Source: an uncultured Eubacteriales bacterium (GTDB lineage: Bacteria > Bacillota > Clostridia > Oscillospirales > Oscillospiraceae). From it: 40,833 nt of DNA. The notes below the pieces were generated by a model, which ran no database searches, was not told the DNA's origin, and worked only from the letters and a program-made list of their open reading frames with translations. Shown here in pieces: positions 8,100 through 16,856 of this stretch (positions are counted from its first letter, which is position 1; each line of letters opens with the position of its first letter). The position numbers and the translations under genes are program-made. The stretch is taken from NCBI GenBank assembly GCA_900320465.1, contig ONSQ01000005.1, positions 1-40,833 of the forward strand. The letters are read 5' to 3'.

Positions 8100-10325
8100 A
8101 TGGATCAGGATAACGAACTGCAGGAGCTCGTCGGCGTTGTAGATTCGGTCATATACAAAAACGAAGAGAACGGCTACACAGTGCTTCGGCTGCGCACCGC
8201 CGAGGAGGAACATGTCACCGTCGTCGGGACGTTTCCGTATGCCGCGGCGGGTGAGTCGATGATCATCTCCGGCAACTGGATGACCCATTCCGTTCACGGA
8301 AAGCAGTTTAAGGCGGAGTATGCCCAGCGTCTGCTGCCCAGCTCCGCACCGGCCATTTACGATTATCTGGCAGGCGGCGCCGTCCGCGGTATCGGTCCGG
8401 CCACGGCTTCGCTGATCGTAAACCGCTTCGGCGACCAGACGCTGGATGTGCTGGAGAATGCGCCGGAGAAGCTGGCAACCATCAAGGGGATCAGCCTACA
8501 GAAAGCACAGCAGCTCTCCGAGACCTTCCGGCATCAGACCGGTATGCGCCGGCTCATGGAGTTTGTTTGCTCCTTTGGCCTGCGTCCGATCCTCGCTATC
8601 CGCATGTACCGCTTCTATGGCGACAGCGCGATGAAGATCCTGCAGGATAATCCCTATATCCTTGCCTCTGCCCATATCGGCGGCAGCTTTAACGAGGCGG
8701 ACGATATGGCGCTGGAGCTGGGGATCGAGCTGGCCAGCGAGAATCGCATTGAGGCCGCCGCTATCTTTGAACTGGAATATAACGCCGGGGGTGGACACTG
8801 CTTTATTCCCCGGGAAAAGCTCGCGGCCATTACTGCCCAGATGATCGACGTGGATGTGGATCGGGTGGATGCCGTGCTGGAAGACATGATCGGAAATGGC
8901 CGGATCGCCTATGAACAGATCGCGGGCTGCGACGCCTGTTATCTGCAGCGCCTCTATGACGCCGAGTGCTTCACGGCCGAGCGGATCGCCGCCATGGCCG
9001 GCGGACACTATACGTTCCAGATGAATTTTGCGTCTCTGCTCTCGGAATTGGAGCATAAGCTCAATATTCGCTATGCTCCGCGTCAGCGTGATACGCTCCA
9101 GCTGGCGCTGGAAAACCAGCTTGTTGTGATCACCGGCGGGCCCGGTACCGGTAAGACTACCACGATCAGAGCAATCCTTGCGATGTTTGACCGGTTAGGG
9201 TATAAGACGCTGCTGACGGCGCCCACAGGGCGCGCGGCCAAACGCATGACCGAGCTCACCGGCAGTGAGGCTTCCACCGTTCACCGCCTGCTGGGGGCCA
9301 AATTTGCCGAGGACGAAGAGAGCGTCGTTTTTTCCAAAAACGCTTCCGAGCAGCTTGACTGTGACGCCGTTATATTGGACGAGTGCTCCATGGTAGATAT
9401 TTCCCTGATGAGTGCGCTGCTGCAGGCTATCCCCTCCGACGCGCGTCTTGTCCTGGTGGGCGACGCGGATCAGCTTCCCTCTGTAGGGCCGGGCGACGTG
9501 TTTTCCGCTATCATCCGCAGCGAGGTTGTTCCCACGGTACGTCTGACTGAGATCTTCCGTCAGAACAGTACCAGCCGCATCATCCGCAACGCCCATATGA
9601 TCAACCGGGGCGAGCATCCGGACCTGTCGGAAAACGCGGGAGATTTCTTCCGCCTCAAACGACTGCAGTCTGCCAGCACGGTCGAGACGATCACAGAGCT
9701 GTGCGCCTCGCGTCTTCCGCAGAAAATGCACATCCCCAGCGAAGAGATCCAGGTTCTTTCTCCCACGCGAAAAGGGGAGTTGGGGACTGCGAATCTCAAT
9801 AAAAGTCTGCAGGAGGCGCTCAATCCCGCCGTTCCGGGAAAGAAGGAAAAGCTGTTCGGCACGGTTGTATTTCGCGAAGGCGATCGGGTCATGCAGATCC
9901 GCAACAACTACGATCTTCTGTGGCACACCGCCGATAACCGCAGCGCCGGCAGCGGCATCTATAACGGTGATATCGGCGTGGTGTCACGTATTGATCACGA
10001 GCAGGAGACACTGACCGTGGATTTTGACGGTAGGCTTGCCTCCTACAGCTTTGATCAGCTCATTGAACTGGAGCATGCCTGGGCCATGACCGTACACAAA
10101 TCGCAGGGGAGCGAGTATCGGGCCGTTATCCTGTGCCTGAGCGCGACGACGCAGATGCTTATGTCCCGCGATATCCTCTATACTGCCGTGACCCGGGCAA
10201 AAGAGCTTTTGATCCTGGTGGGCGACGACAGGATCGCTTATCAGATGATCGATAATGTCCGGCAGTCGCGCCGTTACAATGCCCTGCGTCTGCGCATCCG
10301 AAAAAAGTGCGGATTAAATTCATAA
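8100..10325 (+). CDS. recD2: RecD2-type 5'-3' DNA helicase
   Basis: A 741-residue SF1B helicase of the RecD2 (RecD-like without RecBC) family, which works in DNA repair and replication stress. The N-terminal OB-like region is followed by helix-hairpin-helix motifs (IGPATASLIV, IKGISLQKAQQL near 98-145). The motor then shows Walker A GGPGTGKTTT (near 345), Walker B LDECSMVD (near 426), motif III VGDADQLPSVGPGD, and motif VI-type MTVHKSQGSEY (near 665). It starts four bases after uvrA, so repair functions are coupled. Confidence 0.96.
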   Translation: MDQDNELQELVGVVDSVIYKNEENGYTVLRLRTAEEEHVTVVGTFPYAAAGESMIISGNWMTHSVHGKQFKAEYAQRLLPSSAPAIYDYLAGGAVRGIGPATASLIVNRFGDQTLDVLENAPEKLATIKGISLQKAQQLSETFRHQTGMRRLMEFVCSFGLRPILAIRMYRFYGDSAMKILQDNPYILASAHIGGSFNEADDMALELGIELASENRIEAAAIFELEYNAGGGHCFIPREKLAAITAQMIDVDVDRVDAVLEDMIGNGRIAYEQIAGCDACYLQRLYDAECFTAERIAAMAGGHYTFQMNFASLLSELEHKLNIRYAPRQRDTLQLALENQLVVITGGPGTGKTTTIRAILAMFDRLGYKTLLTAPTGRAAKRMTELTGSEASTVHRLLGAKFAEDEESVVFSKNASEQLDCDAVILDECSMVDISLMSALLQAIPSDARLVLVGDADQLPSVGPGDVFSAIIRSEVVPTVRLTEIFRQNSTSRIIRNAHMINRGEHPDLSENAGDFFRLKRLQSASTVETITELCASRLPQKMHIPSEEIQVLSPTRKGELGTANLNKSLQEALNPAVPGKKEKLFGTVVFREGDRVMQIRNNYDLLWHTADNRSAGSGIYNGDIGVVSRIDHEQETLTVDFDGRLASYSFDQLIELEHAWAMTVHKSQGSEYRAVILCLSATTQMLMSRDILYTAVTRAKELLILVGDDRIAYQMIDNVRQSRRYNALRLRIRKKCGLNS

Positions 10326-10347
10326 AAAGTACAGGAGGAAAGTCAGC

Positions 10348-11304
10348 ATGCGTTGGATCACCGAAGAGAACTACGCCGAGACCATGCGTACCGTCGTTGA
10401 ACCTTATGTCGAGGCGCGGATGAAATCCGGCTATGATGAGCGTATCCCGGGCGAACAGATCTATTACGAGCACTTCAAGGCGGACGAGGCAAAAGGTGTG
10501 ATCGTTATCAGTCACGGCTTTACAGAGTCTGTCAAGAAGTTTACGGAGAGCATCTACTACATGCTGCAGGCAGGTTATGAGGTCTGGGGCGTCGACCACC
10601 GCGGACACGGTCGGTCCAAGCGTCACAATGAGAATCCCTACGTGGTGCATATCGAGCATTTCCAGGACTATGTGCTGGACCTGGTGCATCTGACAAAAAC
10701 GCTCGTCAAGCCAGCTGCGGGGGATCTTCCGGTGTATCTCTACTGCCACTCCATGGGCGGCTGTGTGGGCGCCTGGACCATTGAGAGCTATCCAGATCTA
10801 TTTGACAAAGCTGTGCTTTCCTCTCCGATGCTGGGTCTGAGCTTCGGCAAGATCCCGGTGCCGGTCGTGTATATCGGCGCCAGCATCAAGGGCATGGGGG
10901 AGAAGCGCAAGAATTCTCTTCAGCCCGTGGACTCCTTCCAGGAGGAGCCGGACTTTCTCAACAGCTGCGATTCTTCGGAGTGCCGCTATCTCTATTACTT
11001 CGACAAACGCAAGAACGACCTGGCATTGCAGACAAGCGCCCCCTCCATCAACTGGGGCAAGCAGTCGGTCAAGGCCTGCGCCCGTGTCACGTCCAAGGCC
11101 CAGACCGCAAAGATCCAGATCCCGGTGCTCCTCTTCCAGGCCGGCGCCGACACGGTGGTTAAAAACGCCTCCCAGGATCTGTTCGCTTCCCGGACGAAAG
11201 GCTGCGAGCTTGTTCGCATTCCCGGTATGAAGCATGAACTGTACATGACCGACTCCGAGGTTCTGATCCCGTACTGGGAAAAGATCTTTGCTTTTTTTGG
11301 CTGA
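10348..11304 (+). CDS. Alpha/beta hydrolase, monoacylglycerol lipase/lysophospholipase-like
   Basis: A 318-residue serine hydrolase of the alpha/beta fold, close to monoglyceride lipase and PldB-like enzymes. ISHGFTES forms the oxyanion-loop strand, and GVDHRGHGRS is a family hallmark. The nucleophile Ser is in CHSMGG (near 134), the Asp is in QAGADTVV (near 266), and the His is in GMKHELYM (near 296). No signal peptide is present, so it acts inside the cell. CAGGAGG lies 9 bases before the ATG. It follows recD2 by 22 bases and is probably read from the same transcript. The exact ester substrate is unknown. Confidence 0.88.
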   Translation: MRWITEENYAETMRTVVEPYVEARMKSGYDERIPGEQIYYEHFKADEAKGVIVISHGFTESVKKFTESIYYMLQAGYEVWGVDHRGHGRSKRHNENPYVVHIEHFQDYVLDLVHLTKTLVKPAAGDLPVYLYCHSMGGCVGAWTIESYPDLFDKAVLSSPMLGLSFGKIPVPVVYIGASIKGMGEKRKNSLQPVDSFQEEPDFLNSCDSSECRYLYYFDKRKNDLALQTSAPSINWGKQSVKACARVTSKAQTAKIQIPVLLFQAGADTVVKNASQDLFASRTKGCELVRIPGMKHELYMTDSEVLIPYWEKIFAFFG

Positions 11305-11324
11305 CAGCGAGATAACCTGCGTGG

Positions 11325-11353
11325 TTGAACAACGCCGCCGCAGGTGGTATAAT
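11325..11353 (+). promoter_or_regulatory. Extended -10 promoter ahead of comF, inside a dyad
   Basis: TTGAAC at 11325-11330, a 17-base spacer and TATAAT at 11348-11353 with an extended TGn directly before it. The -35 region and spacer lie inside an inverted repeat, ACCTGCG...CGCAGGT (about 11315-11345), so a regulator may bind there. Confidence 0.7.
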
Positions 11354-11410
11354 CAGAAAAACGATGCTTCTTCCGGTACTAACCGCGTCTGGAACAGAAG
11401 GATTCCGTGC

Positions 11411-11439
11411 TTGACAGGCACCCTTGCCGTGGGTAGAAT
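11411..11439 (+). promoter_or_regulatory. Second, start-proximal promoter of comF
   Basis: TTGACA at 11411-11416, a 17-base spacer and TAGAAT at 11434-11439. The hexamers are close to consensus. The -10 box abuts the AGGAG Shine-Dalgarno (11440-11444). A transcript started about 7 bases downstream would therefore lack that site and be almost leaderless. Confidence 0.55.
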
Positions 11440-11453
11440 AGGAGCGATTTTGT

Positions 11454-12113
11454 TTGAAAGCTTTTTTCGACGCGCTTCTTGATCTCTTCTTTCCGCGCCG
11501 CTGCCCCTTTTGCCGCTGCATTTTGAAGGATTATGAGAAAGCGCATTGCAAAGCCTGCAGCGAAAAGCTTCCCTGGGCGCGAGGCAGCGCGCAGCGGCAA
11601 GTCATGCGGCACATCGAGCTTTGCGTCTCGCCGCTCTTTTATGAAGAAAACGTGCGCAGTGCGCTCCTGCGCTTTAAGTTCCACGGCCTGCGCGTCTATG
11701 CGGCAAGCTTTGCACGCATCATGGCCGATGCGCTTCGGCAGCAGGAGATTTCTTTCGATTTAATCACCTGGGTGCCTGTCAGTGCAAAGCGGTTAAAACA
11801 ACGCGGATACGACCAGGCTCAGCTGCTGGCCGAGGAATTGAGTGAACTCACGCTCTGCCCCTGCAGGCGTTTACTGCTCAAAACAAACGACAACCCGGCG
11901 CAGTCCTCGCTTAAGTCTCCGGAACAGCGGCGCAAGAATGTTGCGGGCGTTTACCGGCTATGCGATCCTGAATCTGTTAAAGGACTCCGGATCCTGTTGG
12001 TGGATGATATCGTGACTACCGGCGCTACAATCAACGAGTGCGCCAGAATGCTGCGCTCCGCCGGCGCTGAAGGGGTCTTCGGCGTCACGCTTGCCAGAAG
12101 CAGGCATAGCTGA
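11454..12113 (+). CDS. comF: ComF family phosphoribosyltransferase-like protein
   Basis: A 219-residue ComF/GntX-type protein, linked in other bacteria to DNA uptake and processing. The N-terminal zinc ribbon uses CPFCRC and CKAC cysteines (17-35). The C-terminal PRTase domain carries the PRPP-binding motif LLVDDIVTTGATI (near 181-193), with KRGYDQ-like LKQRGYDQAQLLAEEL upstream. The start is TTG at 11454, chosen because AGGAG stands 9 bases upstream and the family begins just before the ribbon. Other competence genes are not in the window. Confidence 0.9.
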   Translation: MKAFFDALLDLFFPRRCPFCRCILKDYEKAHCKACSEKLPWARGSAQRQVMRHIELCVSPLFYEENVRSALLRFKFHGLRVYAASFARIMADALRQQEISFDLITWVPVSAKRLKQRGYDQAQLLAEELSELTLCPCRRLLLKTNDNPAQSSLKSPEQRRKNVAGVYRLCDPESVKGLRILLVDDIVTTGATINECARMLRSAGAEGVFGVTLARSRHS

Positions 12114-12159
12114 CGGCCGACTTGACACGAGCGAACTACTATCTTTGAGGTGAAGGAAA

Positions 12160-13191
12160 ATGGTTATATTCGAAAAAGACATAGCGATTGACATGGGTAC
12201 TTCTTCCACACTCGTGTTTGAGCAGGGTAAGGGCGTGGTATTGCGCGAGCCGACGGTTGTCGCAGTGGATAAGTTTACGGGCAAGATACTCAAGGTCGGC
12301 CAGGATGCACAGAAGATGCTGGGACGTACGCCGGCCAACATAGTCGCCATTCACCCGGTCAGCGCCGGTGTAATTTCGGATTATGAGATGAGCGCGCAGA
12401 TGCTGCGCGAGCTGATCGGCAGAATCACTTCCTTCAGCTTTTTCAAGCCCTGTGTGCTGGCTTGTGTGCCCAGCAGCATCTCCGGCGTGGAGGAGCGTGC
12501 TGTGATCGACTCGGCTATTGAGGCCGGCGCCCGGAAGGTGTACCTGCTGGAAACCGCTGTGGCAACGGCTCTCGGCGCGGGCATCGATATCTCCAAGCCA
12601 GACGGACACATGATCATCGATATCGGCGGCGGCACCACCGAGGTTGCCGTTGTCTCTGTCGGCGGCGTGGTGGAGTGCGAGTCCATCAAGACCGCCGGCG
12701 CCAGCTTTGACGAAGCAATCGTCAAATACGTCCGCCGGAAGCATAATATGCTCATCGGCCTGGGGACCGCCGAGGAGATCAAACGCAGCATCGGCTGTGT
12801 CATTCAGCGCCCCGACGTGGGACTGGAGGAGGTCAAGGGCAGAAGCCTGACCAACGGCCTTCCCAAGACTGTGTCGCTGAGCTCCGGAGAACTGATCGAG
12901 GCTTTTGTGGAGCCCATGAACCGCATTCTAGAAGCGATTCACAATGTTCTGGAGCGCACGCCTCCGCAGCTGGTGGGCGACCTGGACCGGAACGGCATTG
13001 TCATGTCCGGCGGCGGCAGTCTAATCTATGGCATCGACAAGCTCATCGAACGCAGCACCGGTATCCGCACGGTGGTTGTTGACGATGCGGTTTCCTGCGC
13101 GGCCTACGGCGCCGGTAAGATGCTCAAGCATCTGGATGATATGCAGGACGGTATGATGAACTTCTATCGCAAGCGTCAGCTTAAGGGCTGA
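12160..13191 (+). CDS. mreB: MreB/Mbl-family rod-shape actin homologue
   Basis: A 343-residue bacterial actin that organises lateral wall synthesis beneath the membrane. Nucleotide-binding motifs are visible: phosphate-1 IAIDMGTSSTLVF (8-20), phosphate-2 IDIGGGTTEVAVVSVGG (near 149-165), and the adenosine motif SGGGSLIYGID near 286. The length is typical. GGTGAAGG lies 6 bases before the ATG. There is no mreC or mreD next to it, as is common for mbl or mreBH paralogues, so the exact paralogue is unresolved. It is followed directly by the isoprenoid genes ispD and ispF. Confidence 0.93.
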   Translation: MVIFEKDIAIDMGTSSTLVFEQGKGVVLREPTVVAVDKFTGKILKVGQDAQKMLGRTPANIVAIHPVSAGVISDYEMSAQMLRELIGRITSFSFFKPCVLACVPSSISGVEERAVIDSAIEAGARKVYLLETAVATALGAGIDISKPDGHMIIDIGGGTTEVAVVSVGGVVECESIKTAGASFDEAIVKYVRRKHNMLIGLGTAEEIKRSIGCVIQRPDVGLEEVKGRSLTNGLPKTVSLSSGELIEAFVEPMNRILEAIHNVLERTPPQLVGDLDRNGIVMSGGGSLIYGIDKLIERSTGIRTVVVDDAVSCAAYGAGKMLKHLDDMQDGMMNFYRKRQLKG

Positions 13192-13205
13192 GAAAGGAGC
13201 CTTAC

Positions 13206-13931
13206 ATGGCCATTGCCGATCTTTTCAAAAAGAGCTCTGAAAAGCCCCGCTGTTCGGCCGTGATCGTGGCGGCCGGTAACTCGGTCAGAATGGGCGCGGA
13301 TAAGTTAAGCGCTGAGCTTTGCGGCGTCAGTGTATTGGTTCGTACATTGCGGGTATTTGAAAACTCCGACTATATCCGTGAGATCGTAGTCGTCACCCGC
13401 AAGGACAAGCTGGAAAGCGTAGCGGATCTGATCGCCAAGAACGGCTTCAACAAGGTCGCCAAGGTGGTGGCAGGCGGCAAGACCCGAATGGAATCGTCGC
13501 TCATCGGATGCGCGGCCGTTAAGTCCGATGCAAAGCTGATTGCCATTCACGACGCAGCGCGTCCGCTGCTGACCGACACGCTGATCAAGCGCACGGTTTT
13601 AGCCGCTCAGGAGCATAAGGCCGCCGTCCCCGTGCTTCCCAGCACCGATACGCTCAAGGCTGTGGACGAGTCCAGCTTTGTTATAGGCACCGTTGATCGC
13701 GCCACTACGTATCGTGTGCAGACGCCTCAGATCTTTGACGCGATGCTGATCAAAGGGGCGCTGACCAGGGCCGCTGAGAAGGGACTTGCGCTGTCTGACG
13801 ACAGCGCGGCCATGGATATGACCGGCTTTCGGACCTTCGCGGTTGCCGGAGAAGAGGACAATATCAAGATCACCACGCCGCGCGATCTGATGATCGGCGA
13901 GGCTATTCTGAAAAGCAGGGGAGAAGCATGA
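13206..13931 (+). CDS. ispD: 2-C-methyl-D-erythritol 4-phosphate cytidylyltransferase
   Basis: A 241-residue IspD that makes CDP-methylerythritol in the MEP isoprenoid pathway. The CTP-binding signature [16 protein letters not shown] (about 19-34) holds the catalytic Arg and Lys. [23 protein letters not shown] and [10 protein letters not shown] are further family motifs. There are about 15 extra N-terminal residues ([13 protein letters not shown]) before the fold starts. AAAGGAG precedes the ATG. The stop overlaps the ispF start as ATGA, giving consecutive-pathway coupling. Confidence 0.96.
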   Translation: MAIADLFKKSSEKPRCSAVIVAAGNSVRMGADKLSAELCGVSVLVRTLRVFENSDYIREIVVVTRKDKLESVADLIAKNGFNKVAKVVAGGKTRMESSLIGCAAVKSDAKLIAIHDAARPLLTDTLIKRTVLAAQEHKAAVPVLPSTDTLKAVDESSFVIGTVDRATTYRVQTPQIFDAMLIKGALTRAAEKGLALSDDSAAMDMTGFRTFAVAGEEDNIKITTPRDLMIGEAILKSRGEA

Positions 13932-14401
13932 AGATCGGTCACGGATACGACGTTCACCGACTGGTGGAAGGGCGCGCGCTGATTCTCGGCGGCGTTATCA
14001 TTCCGTATGAAAAGGGCCTTCTGGGTCATTCCGACGCTGACGTGCTGCTTCATGCGCTGATGGATGCGATGCTGGGCGCCGCCGCGCTGGGCGACATCGG
14101 CCAACTTTTTCCGGACAAGGACGAGCGATACGCAGGCGCGGACAGCGCCATGCTGCTGCGTGAAGTGACGCGCATGCTCCGTGAGGCCGGTTATGGCCTT
14201 GTCAACGCGGACTGCACGATCCTGGCCCAGCGTCCGAAGCTGATGCCATATATCCCGCAGATGCGTCGCAACATAGCCGACGCTATCGGTGTCGAGGCAG
14301 ATGTGATCAGTGTCAAGGCCACTACCGAGGAAGGTCTGGGCTTCACAGGCGACGGCTCCGGCATTGCCGCTCACGCGGTCGTCCTCATCGAGAAGCGATA
14401 A
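13928..14401 (+). CDS. ispF: 2-C-methyl-D-erythritol 2,4-cyclodiphosphate synthase
   Basis: A 157-residue IspF that closes the MEP cyclodiphosphate ring. The metal ligands Asp8 and His10 (HGYDVHRL) and His42 (VLLHALMDA) sit at the family's standard positions. [14 protein letters not shown] and [12 protein letters not shown] are diagnostic. It is a trimeric cytoplasmic enzyme. It overlaps ispD by four bases and is closed by the terminator at 14466-14499. IspE is not nearby. Confidence 0.97.
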   Translation: MKIGHGYDVHRLVEGRALILGGVIIPYEKGLLGHSDADVLLHALMDAMLGAAALGDIGQLFPDKDERYAGADSAMLLREVTRMLREAGYGLVNADCTILAQRPKLMPYIPQMRRNIADAIGVEADVISVKATTEEGLGFTGDGSGIAAHAVVLIEKR

Positions 14402-14465
14402 TCAGTTTTTAATCGCCGCGCATAGGATGTCATGTACCGTGCGTGGTAAATAAGTTGACTGTCAG

Positions 14466-14499
14466 GCAGAGCATGGTGAATCCGTGCTCTGCTTTTTTT
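14466..14499 (+). terminator. Intrinsic terminator between ispF and the DUF3343 gene
   Basis: GCAGAGCA (14466-14473) pairs with TGCTCTGC (14485-14492), followed by seven T residues. It ends the ispDF transcript. The next gene's ribosome-binding site begins only four bases beyond the T run. Confidence 0.88.
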
Positions 14500-14514
14500 G
14501 TTGAGGTGACCGAA

Positions 14515-14766
14515 TTGAAACAGTATCTCATTCTGTGCCGCTCCGTTACCAGCGCACAGCGCTGTGCAAGGCTGCTCCAATCCTCCCTGATCCGTGCTTC
14601 TGTGACCAAAGCGCCGAGCGGCCTGACAAAAGCGGGCTGTACCTATGCGCTTTTGTTACACGGAAAGCTGGAGAATGCGTTATCCCTGCTTCGCTCGAAT
14701 AAGATGCCATTTGGGAAAGTCTTTTCCAGGGAAGATCGCGGCGAATGGATCGAGGTGCAGGCATGA
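14515..14766 (+). CDS. DUF3343 (putative Se/S carrier-like) protein
   Basis: An 83-residue protein of the DUF3343 family. Its members are small proteins proposed to carry sulfur or selenium near cysteine desulfurases. It starts with KQYLILCRSVTSAQRC and has the central KAPSGLTKAGCTYALLL segment with the family's Gly-Cys pair. TTG at 14515 is the start, because GAGGTG lies 6 bases upstream. An earlier in-frame ATG at 14443 would run through the terminator. The stop overlaps the desulfurase start (ATGA), supporting a joint function. The carrier role is from family knowledge and is not proven. Confidence 0.8.
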   Translation: MKQYLILCRSVTSAQRCARLLQSSLIRASVTKAPSGLTKAGCTYALLLHGKLENALSLLRSNKMPFGKVFSREDRGEWIEVQA

Positions 14767-15875
14767 TCTATCTGGACTGTGCCGCTACCTCGTTTCAGAA
14801 GCCGGGAGAAGTCCTTCGCGCTTACGAGCGCACACTTCTCTCTGCTTCCAGCCCCGGAAGGGGCTCTTACGCGCCGGCCATGAGGGCGTCCGTCGCCATG
14901 CTGGCGGCGAGAGAGGCGGCTGCTGCCTTCTTCAACTTCCCGGATCCGGAGCGCGTGGTAATGACCATGAATGCGACCCACGCATTGAATATTGCCATCC
15001 ATGCCCTGGCACAACCGGGGAGGCGTGCGGTGATATCCGGATTTGAACACAATTCCGTGGTCCGTCCGCTGATTGCCTCCGGGATGGAGTTGTCGGTTGC
15101 GGGACGCAGGCTTTTTGACGACGAATCCCTTTTGAGGGATTTTCGAATTCTTCTCAAGGGGGCCTCTCTGGCTGTCAGTACTCATGTGTCCAATGTGTTT
15201 GGCTATGTGCTGCCCATTGGGGAAATAGCGCGGCTGTGCCGGCAGGAAGGGGTGCCCCTGATCGTCGACGCTTCTCAGAGCGCCGGCGTGATCGAACTGG
15301 ACTGGCACGAGCTCAACTGCGCTTACGTGGCCATGCCTGGCCATAAATCCCTTCTGGGGGTACCGGGCAGCGGCCTGCTGCTCTGCGGGCAGAAGCAGGG
15401 AACACCGCTTCTCTTTGGCGGCTCCGGCAGCGACAGCAGGCAGAAGACCATGCCGGACTATTATCCGGACCGCTTTGAGGCAGGCACACAGAACGCCCCG
15501 GCCGCGGCAGCGCTGTCAGCAGCTATCCGGTATATCACGAAACGCGGCCGAAAAGAAATCGAGCGTCATGAACAGGAGCTGTGCTCACACATGCGCCAGC
15601 TTTTACAGAACAGAGAGGAATTGCAGCTCTTTTGCCCGGAAGGCGAGGTACAGAGCGGCGTGCTGAGCTTTCGCTGCTCCACATTGGACTGCGAAGAGAT
15701 TGCCGCACGCCTGGGAGAGGCGGGGATCTGCGTTCGCGCCGGACTCCACTGTGCGCCGCTGGCTCATGAGAGCGCGGGAACCATCGCCACCGGCACAGTG
15801 CGCATGAGCTTCTCTCCCTTCAACACGCACGGCGAGGTGGAAGCTGCCGCGGCAAAATTAATAAAAATTATATAA
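14763..15875 (+). CDS. Cysteine desulfurase family aminotransferase (class V)
   Basis: A 370-residue PLP enzyme of the NifS/CsdA-like type. It starts with IYLDCAATSFQKP. His96 (FEHNSVVRP) and Asp169 (VDASQSAG) contact PLP. Lys195 (MPGHKSLLG) forms the Schiff base. Cys330 in the RAGLHCAPLAHE loop is the persulfide-forming residue. The ATG at 14763 was chosen over 14745 for its fit to the family start and its ATGA coupling to the DUF3343 gene. The lineage resembles the subfamily seen near selenium-dependent hydroxylase genes, although none is visible here. The product could be persulfide or selenide for cofactor making. Confidence 0.9.
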   Translation: MIYLDCAATSFQKPGEVLRAYERTLLSASSPGRGSYAPAMRASVAMLAAREAAAAFFNFPDPERVVMTMNATHALNIAIHALAQPGRRAVISGFEHNSVVRPLIASGMELSVAGRRLFDDESLLRDFRILLKGASLAVSTHVSNVFGYVLPIGEIARLCRQEGVPLIVDASQSAGVIELDWHELNCAYVAMPGHKSLLGVPGSGLLLCGQKQGTPLLFGGSGSDSRQKTMPDYYPDRFEAGTQNAPAAAALSAAIRYITKRGRKEIERHEQELCSHMRQLLQNREELQLFCPEGEVQSGVLSFRCSTLDCEEIAARLGEAGICVRAGLHCAPLAHESAGTIATGTVRMSFSPFNTHGEVEAAAAKLIKII

Positions 15876-15893
15876 ATTCAACACGCTTTCCAT

Positions 15894-15922
15894 TTGCCTT
15901 TTTCCGGGCTTTGCTATATAAT
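15894..15922 (+). promoter_or_regulatory. Sigma-A promoter of the cdaA operon
   Basis: TTGCCT at 15894-15899, a 17-base spacer and TATAAT at 15917-15922. Transcription should begin about 45 bases ahead of the cdaA ATG. This is the last clear promoter before a long run of overlapping genes. Confidence 0.75.
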
Positions 15923-15971
15923 AAAGTGATAAAAAGGGTCTCTGCGTAAATATGTTGACTGAGGATCATAT

Positions 15972-16856
15972 ATGGAAGCGATAAGAACCGGTATTGAGCG
16001 CTCGCTCAACCTGCTTGTGACAATCGGCGTGGCGGATATCATCGACATCCTGCTCGTCGCTTATCTGATTTATAAAGCCATCTGGTTTGTCAGAAGGACC
16101 AATTCCTATAACCTGGCCAAGGGAATTCTGGTTTTTCTGATCGTCATGCTGCTCTCGGACCTCTTTGGTCTGAAGATGATCAGCTTTGTGCTCAGAAAGG
16201 CGGCGGAGCTGGGACTGATTGCGCTGGTCATCCTGTTCCAGCCTGAGCTGCGCCGCCTGCTTGAGCGTATGGGCAGCGGCCTTTCCAGCTCCCGGGGCGA
16301 GACAGGCACAGAAATCGATTCCGCCATAGCGCATACGGTTCTGGCCTGTTCAGATATGTCCGCCTCCAAGACTGGCGCGCTCATCATCTTCGAGCGCAAT
16401 ATCCGTCTCAATGAGATCATGAGTACCGGCACGATCATCAACGCCGATACGAACGCCGAGTTGATGAAGAACATCTTCTTCAACAAGGCTCCGCTGCACG
16501 ACGGCGCACTGATTATCCGCGCAGGGCGCCTGGCCGCTGCCGGCTGTGTACTGCCGCTGACCAAGAGCACCAACCTGAGCAAGGAGCTGGGTATGCGACA
16601 TCGCGCCGGTATCGGTCTGAGCGAACAGTCTGACGCCGTGGTCGTTATCGTCAGCGAGGAGACGGGTTCGATCTCCGTGGCCATCGACGGGATGCTCAAG
16701 CGGCATCTGAACGCCGCCACGCTCGAACGTATCCTGCGCTCCGAACTTGTTACGCCGGAGCCTGCACAGGGCCAGCGCGGCATTCTGCAGCTTATGAAAA
16801 AGCTCTTTAAGGGGAAAAACAATGAAGAAGACGAGCGTAATGAGAAAACTGTATAA
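15972..16856 (+). CDS. cdaA: Diadenylate cyclase CdaA
   Basis: A 294-residue membrane diadenylate cyclase that makes c-di-AMP from two ATP. Three N-terminal membrane helices (about 23-95) are followed by the DAC domain. It has the catalytic DGA motif (PLHDGALII, near 177) and the RHR motif (GMRHRAGIGL, near 211). c-di-AMP controls potassium, osmotic and wall homeostasis in Firmicutes. The 3' end overlaps the regulator cdaR by 35 bases. Confidence 0.97.
   Translation: MEAIRTGIERSLNLLVTIGVADIIDILLVAYLIYKAIWFVRRTNSYNLAKGILVFLIVMLLSDLFGLKMISFVLRKAAELGLIALVILFQPELRRLLERMGSGLSSSRGETGTEIDSAIAHTVLACSDMSASKTGALIIFERNIRLNEIMSTGTIINADTNAELMKNIFFNKAPLHDGALIIRAGRLAAAGCVLPLTKSTNLSKELGMRHRAGIGLSEQSDAVVVIVSEETGSISVAIDGMLKRHLNAATLERILRSELVTPEPAQGQRGILQLMKKLFKGKNNEEDERNEKTV

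Noticed and set aside
12122-12127. TTGACA ahead of the MreB-family gene
   Set aside because: No acceptable -10 lies 16-18 bases downstream, so it was not called a promoter.
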